In this document: positions 23,996-35,063 of the stretch, piece after piece
Position numbering within the stretch: position 1 is the first letter of the stretch
Layout: each line of letters begins with the position of its first letter
Assembly: GCF_030052815.1 (NCBI RefSeq)
Contig: NC_079503.1
Span: 47,224,735 to 47,288,734 of the forward strand
DNA from: Hevea brasiliensis
Taxonomy: Eukaryota; Streptophyta; Magnoliopsida; Malpighiales; Euphorbiaceae
DNA length: 64,000 bases
Direction: 5' to 3'
Made by a program: the position numbers and the translations under genes
The notes under the pieces: generated by a model
The model's database searches: none
What the model saw: only the letters and a program-made list of their open reading frames with translations
Told to the model about the DNA's origin: nothing

Positions 23996-26900
23996 TGTCA
24001 CACCCTACCCCTCTGTAAGGCATAATATGATCCCGTAGTATACCTAATGAATTACCAACTCCGTCTACTGATAACCCATTAAATACACTACAAGGGATTT
24101 TCAAAACTTTTCTTACTTATTTTACAGTGGTGAGCACTATTTACAGGTGTTAAAAACCTTTTTGAACTGAAGTGATAAAACTGACACATTTGACTTAATT
24201 GGAGTTTCTGTAAAAATTTTGGCAGAATGCCATCTGTATTTTGGATAAAACAATTCTTCAGAAAACCTGTAAAAAGCACTTCAATATGTATTTGCAAATC
24301 TCAACTCCAATATATTTCTCAACACAACATATTTCTCAATTCAAATCCATAGTGATTTTTCAAAGACTGAGATACAAGAAATATAATACAAAACTATTTA
24401 AGTAAATGAAATCTCAGATTTACATTCACGATAATTTACATTTAATTACATACCAAAATATTTTACAAGAGTTTCTATACAACTGCTCAAATAATTTACA
24501 TACATATTATTACATGCTTACATCAAAACCTATGTACATGGGTATATCTATGATATACCTGGAGCTGATCTGAATGTATCCTCAAAGCAACTTAATCACT
24601 GCTCTATGCTCTGCTTACCTGCGACAGCATACAAAGCTATCGCTGAGTGGTGAACTCAGTAGTGCACAACTATAATTTAAAACATAGTACAATATACATT
24701 GACAAATTTTACAGTAAATAATTTGAGAATCTGAATACTGATCAAATTCCAAAACTCAAAATATTCATTGCCAATAATGTAAATCATTTGTATAAATGAC
24801 TTGGAGCACAAAATTCAATTTATCAAATCATGACTATCCATTTAAGTAATTCCAACAAAATCAATTATACATAAACCATAATTGAAATCACCATTCCTTA
24901 CCATTCAAAAACCATTCTGTATCTCAAAAATCATTATGTATCTCAAAAATCATACTGTATCTCAAAAATCATACTGTATCTCAAAAATCATACTGTATCT
25001 CTAAAATCAATCTTTATCTCACTAATATGCAAGACTAATCCGAAAGGGCCATATTCGATGTGATTCTAACTCCCTATGGTCGGGGAGGTCGAATCTGATT
25101 CTAACTCCCTATGGTCAGGGAGGTCGAATCATCGTGCACAGTACCATCACAATAATGAATCTTCCGCAAGGGCCATAACGATAAAATAAACTTAGATCTA
25201 ACCTCAAATCAAAGGAGAATCTAAGCCTGTGCACGTACCATGGTAATCAAAACACAACTCACTCCATTGTCTTCTCAACAAATGAGAGAGACGGGTAATA
25301 ACCTAGTCAAGCATCTATAGTGAGATATAAAACAATATCACAATCCTTTTAGCGAGCATAAATCACAATATAATTCGATTCAAAGTCAATTCCAATATCC
25401 AATAATTTTTATGCTCATCACAATTCAAATAATAAGGTTTTCATTTTTTTCATGAATATTACCATCACAATTCAAAACATATTCTATCACAATTTTCCAA
25501 AACATAATTTACTTAATCCATAACAATGCATAATACTTATGGAAATACCATTTCACAAAGCCAAATTCATACATACAATAACAATTTTCAATAATCATGG
25601 AATTAAATCCAATGCTTGTTAAACATAATTCATAAGAAAAATATATCATTTAATCATATGAAATATTCAAAACAAAATCAGTTAAAAACTAGTTGTGCAC
25701 AAACCTCGATGTTGTCTCACGATCTGGACTCGGTGTTTCCTTCCCTTTTCTTTGAGTCCTTGTTAACTGAGAAACACAATTTGAAGTGTTTCAGTACTAA
25801 ATTAAACTGTCTCTATCGATGGTGTTTGGTAAATAATGCACTGAACTCAATTATTCACTTAATCACCTAATATACCGACCCTCATTGCATTTTAGGTAAA
25901 TTAGGTTTTAGTGTCATTAATATGTCACATTCGATAGGGTTTTAGGTTTGGTACGTTTTACCAAAGTCATTTCCTTGTTTAGTGCATTTTAATGCAAATT
26001 GCTGGATTCCGTGACACTGGTTTGACCTAACCGGATGATCTAGTTCCCTCGATTTTCGGGTCTCGGTCGAAACTACAAACTTGTAGATCTAGGTCTTATT
26101 GCACGCGGTGCAAAATTTCAGGTCAATCCGAGTTAAGTAGACCAAGTTATGGTCATTACACTATTGCTGGTCAAGTGGTACCATTTTAGGTCAATTTTAG
26201 GTCAAATTGGTCAATTCTGGTTCGGCCAGTTTTTGGACCCGAACTTGTGCAAGTTGTTTGACTTGCTTATGGTCATTTCTGGGCTTTGGTGTCTTCATAA
26301 GACTTGTAGGTATGGGTCTTAACTATTCTTGGTCAAAATTTCAGGTCAATTGGACCTGGTTTGAGAGAGTTATGGCCTAAACACTCACTGCTGCCCAATT
26401 GGTCATTTTTCAGGTCCTAATTGCACCTAATCCGAATTGGTCATTTTTTTAGGTCACCTTGCAAGCAGAATTTTGGCATGGTTTCTCAATGAAAGTTGGC
26501 ACATTTTGTGCCTAGTTTCACCTCAAATTGGTCTCATACCAATTGAGGTTACACATTTAAGGTTATAGGCTAAAATGTACACTGCCCTCACTATGCCTTT
26601 CACACCCCACTTCAAACACACATTTAACTTGCAAAGTTTACTTCCATACCCTACCAATCTGTTTTGGTACATTACCAAAAGCATTATCTACTTTACATTA
26701 ACATTATTTTGGGCAGATTACCATTACCCTCAACACACCAAATATCATTCATAATTACAATTTCTAATTACCATTACAAACACACCTAACCATTACAAAT
26801 TTTACATACACTTTACAATATCAATCTACATACATCTCATCAACCTTCTAGGTCAATATTCTGCCCACACTTCCTTCAATATATACCATTACTCAAGTGT

Positions 26901-28071
26901 CCCCAAGATGCCGCAAACCATTCTTCAACATCAAAGTGCCATCCCATATACCAATTCCCATCAAAGTGCATAATTCACCATATAAACATGAAATAATTCA
27001 CTAAGTTACTAAATCACCATGATTAACATTATTTCTCATCAATTATATGCACAAATACCTCATCAAAAACGTGGCTCATGGCTGTCCAAAATGAAAACAA
27101 GAATAACCCTTCAAACTCAAAATTTTCCTTCACCAAACTAACACCCATAACATGAACATAAACTTTAACAAAGAAATTCTCAAAAATGCAAACTTACCTT
27201 TAATTGTAACTTGCTAAACCTTCACCAAACTTCTCAAAATTGGTATCAATATCTTCCTTGTGATGTGTAGACAAAGTTTAATGAAGAACCCTAGGTGATT
27301 TGGGGTTGAAATGAGGGATTAGGTGAGCTTGGAGAAAACGTTAATGGTGTTTCCTCTCACTTTCATTCACGGCTAGTTTTATGGAAATGGAGAAGATGAA
27401 GTATCCAGCTGCATATTAAGTGTACACATGTCCCACTATGTGTTTAATTAATTCCCTTAGTGGTCCACTTAGTCACTTAATCATATAATAAGCTAAATTC
27501 TCACTTATTCCACATTTAACCTTTAATTTCTACTATTTACTTTAGGTACCACCAATTTAATTTTTCATTTTATTTTCTAAGTGTAATATTATTTATTTTT
27601 AGTGGAAATTTAGGTCAAAAGACAATTCGGGGTGTCAAATGACCATAATGCACCTGTTCGGGTTACGTTCCCGATTTTTCGGTATTACCGGGTTTTGTCT
27701 ATTTTTCGATTTCTCACTTTTCTTTGTACTAATTATTTAATTTTTCTTTGATATTTCTAATGATATTTATTCTTCAACAAGGGTCTATTTAAGTCCTAAA
27801 AATGTTTTCCAGGGTTCCCCGCAGTCCAGGGCTAGTCAACGGTCCACGCCGTGACTTCCCAGTCATGATCACCATCGCTAGGTTTCCTCGCTTAACTTGA
27901 TCACATTTCTTTGCTATTATTTTTCCTTTGTTTTTCTTGTATTTTCTTTTCTTGTATTTTATTATTTTATGTCTCCTCACTCATATTGAAGTGTAGTTCT
28001 AGGCATCCTAGCTGTCCAGGACAAAGATCGTCACCGGACGTGAGCGTACCACCGAACTTAGGGGTGTTACA
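23996..28071 (-). repeat. Chromo-B 3' LTR
   Basis: Plus-strand ends TGTCACACCCTACCCC and CTTAGGGGTGTTACA. Nearly identical to 30899-34996. It holds a 19-20 bp array (24911-25026), a 37-bp duplication with CTAACTCCCTATGGTC (about 25065-25130), the shared module (26040-26560) and a minus-strand GTAAGT donor with GT starting at 27197. No gene within. Confidence 0.95.
24911..25026. repeat. Tandem 19-20 bp array in the Chromo-B 3' LTR (6 units)
   Basis: Units of the form CATACTGTATCTCAAAAAT. The matching array in the 5' LTR has 7 units. Confidence 0.85.
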
Positions 28072-28084
28072 ATTCTCCCCCCCT
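28072..28084 (-). promoter_or_regulatory. Chromo-B polypurine tract
   Basis: Minus-strand AAGGGGGGGAGAAT directly before the 3' LTR start TGTAACACCCC. Confidence 0.9.
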
Positions 28085-28117
28085 TAAATAAATTTCGTCT
28101 CGAAATTTTATCTGGCA

Positions 28118-28540
28118 TTAGTCTCTGAACAGCTGTGGGTGCTGTCTCCTCATATCCTCTTCACGTTCCCAAGTAGCTTCCTGGCCTGGATGACGGTTCC
28201 ATAGCACTTTAACCGGGTGTATCTGTTTGTTCCTCAGCTGCTTCACCTCATAAGCCAGAATTCTTATGGGTTCTTCCTCATATGAGAGGTCTGGATTTAC
28301 TTCAATCTCTTCAACTGATAGTACATGAGATGGGTCTGATCTGTACCTCCTTAATATGGACACATGGAAGACATTGTGTGTCCTTGCTAACTCTGGAGGT
28401 AATGCCAACCGATATGCCAGAGGACCCACTCTTTCCAGAACTTCATATGGTCCGATGAAACGAGGACTCAGTTTCCCCTTTCTGCCAAATCTCATAATCC
28501 TCTTCCAAGGAGAAACTTTGAGGACTACCTTATCACCCAT
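28118..28540 (-). pseudogene. Chromo-B integrase C-terminus with chromodomain-like tail
   Basis: A 140-codon open stretch: GDKVVLKVSPWKRIMRF, FIGPYEVLERVGPLAYRL, HNVFHVSILRRY, then the chromodomain-type EEPIRILAYEVKQLRNKQI and EATWEREEDMRRQHPQLF at the end. It is free of stops, unlike the same part of Chromo-A and Chromo-D, which suits its recent insertion. It is out of frame with the integrase core upstream, so it cannot be translated as part of one Pol. Confidence 0.85.
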
Positions 28541-29170
28541 TGCATACTCAATATCTCTTCTCTTCAGATCAACATATTACAAATGACGGTGTGACGCAGC
28601 CTACAGTCTATCTCTGATCAATTTGATCATTTCCTATGTCTGTTGAACAATTTACGGCCCAATCATCTTTCTTTCACCAATTTCATCCCAACATAGGGAG
28701 TTACGCACTTTACGCCATACAAAGCTTCATATGGAGGCATCCCAATGCTTGATTGGTAGCTGTTGTTATAAGCAAACTCAATCAAAGGCAAGTGTGTATC
28801 CCAACTACCTTCAAATTCAATCACACAAGCCCGTAGCATATCCTCCAATATCTGAATAACTCTTTCAGGTTGGCCATCTGTCTGTGGGTGGAATGCTGTG
28901 CTGAAGTTCAATCTAGTTCCTAGGGCTCTCTGAAGACTACCCCAGAATCTAGAAGTGAACAAAGGATCTCTATAAGATATAATCGATACTGGCACTCCAT
29001 GCAATTTTACAATTTCATATATGTAAAAATCTGGCCAATCTCTCCAACTATAGTCCATTTAGAATGGCAAAAAGTGAGTAGACTTGGTTAGTCTATCAAT
29101 TATAACCCATACTGCATCATGACTATTATGTGTCCTCGGAAGTCTCATCACAAAATCCATAGTTATCTAT
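28541..29170 (-). pseudogene. Chromo-B integrase core (intronless copy)
   Basis: Going from 29170 downward: TMDFVMRLPRTH with the first catalytic Asp, VWVIIDRLTKSTHFLP, then [14 protein letters not shown] (the second Asp region) and [22 protein letters not shown] with the catalytic Glu. The codons VIQ and ILEDML are contiguous here, showing no intron. Stops and frame changes occur at about 29059 and 28662. The N-terminal HHCC region is missing; an unrelated integrase fragment is joined instead. Confidence 0.8.
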
Positions 29171-29530
29171 TCCCTTATAATGTTTTCATAGGGTGCCACT
29201 TGTATGCTAGCTTGACACTTATTAATGTATACAAATTCTATTAGTGGGATTTATCTGTCCCCTCTCCCCTCGGATTCAACGACACAAGTTCTCAGTATAT
29301 TCTCGAGGGCTTATCACGTATTACAGGTTATTATTATCATTTCATTTCATTATTTATAGAAACTCAATGAGTTTTAAAATTTACCTGAATCACTTGTTTC
29401 AATTGTCCATCTGTCTGAGGATGATACGTTGTACTGATATCTCTAAGCTTATAGCAATTCTTGAAGTCTGGGTAATTCACATTAATGTAACCGAGTCACT
29501 GACTCTAGCTACCTTACAAGTGTAGTCGTT
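29171..29530 (-). pseudogene. Second, out-of-order integrase fragment in Chromo-B
   Basis: Minus-strand sequence matching integrase from the region before STTYHPQTDGQ through VIQ, a 74-base intron-like insert, and a decayed copy of the part ending VAPYEN. It is most like Chromo-A (13030-13300). It lies upstream of the intronless core, so a C-terminal part of one integrase precedes the N-terminal part of another. Many changes make it non-coding. Origin by template switching between related elements is inference. Confidence 0.65.
29311..29384 (-). other. Intron-like insert in the second integrase fragment
   Basis: Starts CAG|GTAAAT at the same codon position as the Chromo-A intron and is 74 bases long. 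It ends GATAA, where the acceptor AG seems to have become AA. It also carries an in-frame stop. Confidence 0.55.
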
Positions 29531-30017
29531 TGATAGGCTAGTTCTGAAGTCTTAAATTTCTGACTAAAATTTTCACATTTATTTCCAGTACTAGTACTCT
29601 ATTCAGGTGCAACTATATCAATTTATAGATTACTTACAAATATTCTTAATTTATTGTACCACGAGGAAGCACGTAGCTCTACACAATAATCCGTGTCGAT
29701 CTTGTAATGTCTGACTTACAATACAAACATTGAGAGCATTATATAGTCACTACGTTATAACCTCATGGACTAGGTTTCCTAACATCTTATCTTTCTCGAA
29801 TCCACTAATATCCTAAACCGATTCTGATTACAATATCCCAATTCTTTTAGTTAACAATTCTTCCAAAATTAGTGTCAATCATACTTGTTATTGTAGTTTT
29901 GATCCTAAAAGACTAGTCACTAACGCATCAAATTTATTCCCCTTGTAAAGGAATAGCAACAAAACATATAGTTCTAATACTAACACACAACTAAGTAGTG
30001 CTGGGATCAAATATTAA
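29531..30017 (-). pseudogene. Decayed protease region of Chromo-B
   Basis: No open frame. The part next to gag can be matched to the Chromo-D protease segment around 1490-1620 (for instance TTTGATGCGTTAGTGACTAG against TTTGATGTATTAGTGACAAG). Further left the similarity fades. No RT or RNase H motif is visible, so a deletion must lie here. Confidence 0.5.
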
Positions 30018-30710
30018 CTAATTGTTTCCTTCAAAAATTAAAAACTTACCAGCAGCTACATCTGAAGTTTCTACTCTTTCTCCTTGGCGCATAGTGAACG
30101 CTCTGACTGGTGCGCTACTATATTCGGGTTGATTCACTGTGTTATAGTGGTGAGGAGTACCAACTCTATTTCTATCTTGACTCTGACTGACGGTCTGTGA
30201 AATCCGAAGAGCAGATCGAGGTGGTTTAGTACAATTTTTAGCAAAGTGTCCATGTTTTCCACAATTGTAGCAGGCTCCAGACGCCTTATAGCATATCCCA
30301 CCATGATATTTTCCACAAGTTTCACATTGGCGGGAAGGGTAGGAACTTCTAGTTGTTCGACGACTGGACCTTGGTGGTCTCTGTCTTAATGATCCACCTC
30401 TATCGTATCCCTGAGCTCGGGGTTCCTCAAATTCTTTTCTCTTCCCCAAATTACTGTTCGAGCTCTGACCCATAGGTTTCTCCCTCTTTTCCATTTCATG
30501 TTGCCCTTGTGGGGGTTGGGTCTGTACTTGGGCTTGGGCTGACAGATTATTAGCCATTTGTTGGAAGAAAGTGGCCATTTGCTGGGCCATTTGTGCAGTA
30601 ATTTGTACCCAGTAAATCGTAGTCAGGCCTTCGACATTTTGTGGAGCTGGGGCCTCAACTTGTTCTCCTGCCATCACAGACTGTTCTATTGTCTCATTCT
30701 TCTCTTCCAT
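30018..30710 (-). CDS. Chromo-B gag (intact-looking, C-terminally truncated)
   Basis: I favour the start MEEKNETIEQ at 30710 over the upstream Met at 30752, because GATATGGA at this site matches the Chromo-A gag start. The protein has an AEMT-like ATFFQQMANNL segment, a Gln-rich and then Arg/Ser-rich linker, and a double zinc-binding motif (CETCGKYHGGIC and CYNCGKHGHFAKNC). The capsid core seen in Chromo-A (WWDTV) is absent, so the gene is internally deleted. It ends soon after SDVAAGKFLIFE, at the edge of the decayed protease. RNA binding through the zinc motifs is family knowledge. Confidence 0.75.
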   Translation of the reverse strand: MEEKNETIEQSVMAGEQVEAPAPQNVEGLTTIYWVQITAQMAQQMATFFQQMANNLSAQAQVQTQPPQGQHEMEKREKPMGQSSNSNLGKRKEFEEPRAQGYDRGGSLRQRPPRSSRRTTRSSYPSRQCETCGKYHGGICYKASGACYNCGKHGHFAKNCTKPPRSALRISQTVSQSQDRNRVGTPHHYNTVNQPEYSSAPVRAFTMRQGERVETSDVAAGKFLIFEGNN

Positions 30711-30873
30711 ATCTTTTCTCATAGAATTTTCTATCATGTACAACCAACACAAGGAGATTCCTCTCCATTAGTTCACATTTATGATGTAAATGTACTATAT
30801 GTATCAAACATTTGAGCAGTTGTAGTTACCGATAAAAAGATTTCAAATTCACAGTTCGAAATTTACTTTAAAA

Positions 30874-30890
30874 CCATTGCTCTGATACCA
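30874..30890 (-). promoter_or_regulatory. Chromo-B primer binding site
   Basis: Minus-strand TGGTATCAGAGCAATGG, eight bases after the 5' LTR end; the first 12 bases match the initiator tRNA-Met type. Confidence 0.92.
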
Positions 30891-30898
30891 CTAAAACA

Positions 30899-33800
30899 TG
30901 TCACACCCTACCCCTCTGTAAGGCATAACATGATCCCGTAGTATACCTAATGAATTACCAACTCCGTCTACTGATAACCCATTAAATACACTACAAGGGA
31001 TTTTCAAAACTTTTCTTACTTATTTTACAGTGGTGAGCACTATTTACAGGTGTTAAAAACCTTTTTGAATTGAAGTGATAAAACTGACACATTTGACTTA
31101 ATTGGAGTTTCTGTAAAAATTTTGGCAGAATGCCATCTGTATTTTGGATAAAACAATTCTTCAGAAAACCTATAAAAAGCACTTCAATATGTATTTGCAA
31201 ATCTCAACTCCAATATATTTCTCAACACAACATATTTCTCAATTCAAATCCATAGTGATTTTTCAAAGACTGAGATACAAGAAATATAATACAAAACTCT
31301 TTAAGTAAATGAAATCTCAGATTTACATTCACGATAATTTACATTTAATTACATACCAAAATATTTTACAAGAGTTTCTATACAACTGCTCAAATAATTT
31401 ACATACATATTATTACATGCTTACATCAAAACCTATGTACATGGGTATATCTATGATATACCTGGAGCTGATCTGAATGTATCCTCAAAGCAACTTAATC
31501 ACTGCTCTATGCTCTGCTTACCTGCGACAGCATACAAAGCTATCGCTGAGTGGTGAACTCAGTGGTGCACAACTATAATTTAAAACATAGTACAATATAC
31601 ATTGACAAATTTTACAGTAAATAATTTGAGAATCTGAATACTGATCAAATTCCAAAACTCAAAATATTCATTGCCAATAATGTAAATCATTTGTATAAAT
31701 GACTTGGAGCACAAAATTCAATTTATCAAATCATGACTATCCATTTAAGTAATTCCAACAAAATCAATTATACATAAACCATAATTGAAATCACCATTCC
31801 TTACCATTCAAAAGCCATTCTGTATCTCAAAAATCATACTGTATCTCAAAAATCAATCTTTATCTCAAAAATCATACTGTATCTCAAAAATCATACTGTA
31901 TCTCAAAAATCATACTGTATCTCAAAAATCAATCTTTATCTCACTAATATGCAAGACTAATCCGAAAGGGCCATATTCGATGTGATTCTAACTCCCTATG
32001 GTCGGGGAGGTCGAATCTGATTCTAACTCCCTATGGTCGGGACGGTCGAATCATCGTGCACGCATACCATCACAATAATGAATCTTCCGCAAGGGCCATA
32101 ACGATAAAATAAACTTAGATCTAACCTCAAATCAGAGGAGAATCTAAGCCTGTGCACGTACCATGGTAATCAAAACACAACTCACTCCATTGTCTTCTCA
32201 ACAAATGAGAGAGACGGGTAATAACCTAGTCAAGCATCTATAGTGAGATATAAAACAATATCACAATCCTTTTAGCGAGCATAAATCACAATATAATTCG
32301 ATTCAAAGTCAATTCCAATATCCAATAATTTTTATGCTCATCACAATTCAAATAATAAAGTTTTCATTTTTTTCATGAATATTACCATCACAATTCAAAA
32401 CATATTCTATCACAATTTTCCAAAACATAATTTACTTAATCCATAACAATGCTTAATACTTATGGAAATACCATTTCACAAAGCCAAATTCATACATACA
32501 ATAACAATTTTCAATAATCATGGAATTAAATCCAATGCTTGTTAAACATAATTCATAAGAAAAATATATCATTTAATCATATGAAATATTCAAAACAAAA
32601 TCAGTTAAAAACTAGTTGTGCACAAACCTCTGATGGTGTCTCCTGATCCGACTCGGTGTTTCCTTCCTTTTCTTTGAGTCCTTGTTAACTGAGAAACACA
32701 ATTTGAAGTGTTTCAGTACTAAATTAAACTGTCTCTATCGATGGTGTTTGGTAAATAATGCACTGAACTCAATTATTCACTTAATCACCTAATATACCAA
32801 CCCTCATTGCGTTTTAGGTAAATTAGGTTTTAGTGTCATTAATATGTCACATTCGATAGGGTTTTAGGTTTGGTACGTTTTACCAAAGTCATTTCCTTGT
32901 TTAGTGCATTTTAATGCAAATTGCTGGATTCCGGGACACTGGTTTGACCTAACCGGACGATCTAGTTCCCTCGATTTTCGGGTCTCGGTCGAAACTACAA
33001 ACTTGTAGATCTAGGTCTTATTGCACGCGGTGCAAAATTTCAGGTCAATCCGAGTTAAGTAGACCAAGTTATGGTCATTACACTATTGCTGGTCAAGTGG
33101 TACCATTTTAGGTCAATTTTAGGTCAAATTGGTCAATTCTGGTTCGGCCAGTTTTTGGACCCGAACTTGTGCAAGTTGTTTGACTTGCTTATGTTCATTT
33201 CTGGGCTTTGGTGTCTTCATAAGACTTGTAGGTATGGGTCTTAACTATTCTTGGTCAAAATTTCAGGTCAATTGGACCTGGTTTGAGAGAGTTATGGCCT
33301 AAACACTCACTGCTGCCCAATTGGTCATTTTTCAGGTCCTAATTGCACCTAATCCGAATTGGTCATTTTTTTAGGTCACCTTGCAAGCAGAATTTTGGCA
33401 TGGTTTCTCAATGAAAGTTGGCACATTTTGTGCCTAGTTTCACCTCAAATTGGTCTCATACCAATTGAGGTTACACATTTAAGGTTATAGGCTAAAATGT
33501 ACACTGCCCTCACTATGCCTTTCAAACCCCACTTCAAACACACATTTAACTTGCAAAGTTTACTTCCATACCCTACCAATCTGTTTTGGTACATTACCAA
33601 AAGCATTATCTACTTTACATTAACATTATTTTGGGCAGATTACCATTACCCTCAACACACCAAATATCATTCATAATTACAATTTCTAATTACCATTACA
33701 AACACACCTAACCATTACAAATTTTACATACACTTTACAATATCAATCTACATACATCTCATCAACCTTCTAGGTCAATATTCTGCCCACACTTCCTTCA

Positions 33801-34996
33801 ATATATACCATTACTCAAGTGTCCCCAAGATGCCGCAAACCATTCTTCAACATCAAAGTGCCATCCCATATACCAATTCCCATCAAAGTGCATAATTCAC
33901 CATATAAACATGAAATAATTCACTAAGTTACTAAATCACCATGATTAACATTATTTCTCATCAATTATATGCACAAATACCTCATCAAAAACGTGGCTCA
34001 TGGCTGTCCAAAATGAAAACAAGAATAACCCTTCAAACTCAAAATTTTCCTTCACCAAACTAACACCCATAACATGAACATAAACTTTAACAAAGAAATT
34101 CTCAAAAATGCAAACTTACCTTTAATTGTAACTTGCTAAACCTTCACCAAACTTCTCAAAATTGGTATCAATATCTTCCTTGTGATGTGTAGACAAAGTT
34201 TAATGAAGAACCCTAGGTGATTTGGGGTTGAAATGAGGGATTAGGTGAGCTTGGAGAAAACGTTAATGGTGTTTCCTCTCACTTTCATTCACGGCTAGTT
34301 TTATGGAAATGGAGAAGATGAAGTATCCAGCTGCATATTAAGTGTACACATGTCCCACTATGTGTTTAATTAATTCCCTTAGTGGTCCACTTAGTCACTT
34401 AATCATATAATAAGCTAAATTCCCACTTATTCCACATTTAACCTTTAATTTCTACTATTTACTTTAGGTACCACCAATTTAATTTTTCATTTTATTTTCT
34501 AAGTGTAATATTATTTATTTTTAGTGGAAATTTAGGTCAAAAGACAATTCGGGGTGTCAAATGACCATAATGCCCCTGTTCGGGTTACGTTCCCGATTTT
34601 TCGGTATTACCGGGTTTTGTCTGTTTTTCGATTTCTCACTTTTCTTTGTACTAATTATTTAATTTTTCTTTGATATTTCTAATGATATTTATTCTTCAAC
34701 AAGGGTCTATTTAAGTCCTAAAAATGTTTTCCAGGGTTCCATGATCAGGAGCTAGTCAACGGTCCACGCCGTGACTTCCTGTCTGATCACCCATCGCTAG
34801 GTTTCCCGGCTCGCTTAACTTGATCACATTTCTTTGCTATTATTTTTCCTTTGTTTTTCTTGTATTTTCTTTTCTTGTATTTTATTATTTTATGTCTCCT
34901 CACTCATATTGAAGTGTAGTTCTAGGCATCCTAGCTGTCCGGACAGCACTGGTCACCGGGACAGCAGAACGCACCACCGAACTTAGGGGTGTTACA
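30899..34996 (-). repeat. Chromo-B 5' LTR
   Basis: Same ends as 23996-28071 and near-identical along its length. The tandem array at 31813-31946 has 7 units against 6 in the partner. A consensus splice donor AAAG|GTAAGT lies on the minus strand with GT starting at 34119, 877 bases from the LTR start. The shared module lies at about 32950-33480. Confidence 0.95.
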
Positions 34997-35063
34997 AATA
35001 CAATGCATGGTATGGACTCTATATAGACACAGAAATGCCTAAACCATGATCTGATACCACTAA
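34997..35063 (-). promoter_or_regulatory. Chromo-A leader with primer binding site
   Basis: The short stretch between Chromo-B and the A 5' LTR. On the minus strand TGGTATCAGATC (35047-35058) follows the LTR end after a 5-base spacer: an initiator tRNA-Met-type primer site. The rest of the leader resumes left of Chromo-B at 23990. Confidence 0.85.

Larger units (their letters stand above)
23996..34996 (-). mobile_element. Chromo-B: two-LTR, internally deleted Ty3/gypsy element
   Basis: 11.0 kb element with LTRs of 4076 bp (left, 3') and 4098 bp (right, 5'), a primer site, a polypurine tract and a perfect TSD. The internal region is only 2.8 kb: gag, a decayed protease, a rearranged integrase and the chromodomain tail remain; RT and RNase H are absent. 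The LTRs differ by roughly one percent or less by eye, so this is the youngest datable insertion here. With no RT it could only move using proteins supplied in trans. Confidence 0.95.

Noticed and set aside
24911..25026. CRISPR-like array
   Set aside because: Units are contiguous 19-20 bp copies with no spacers, inside a plant LTR.
30018..30060. GTAAGT in Chromo-B gag as the start of an intron
   Set aside because: Codons continue in register through it (GKFLIFE matches GTFSIFE of Chromo-D), so the donor-like bases are ordinary coding sequence.
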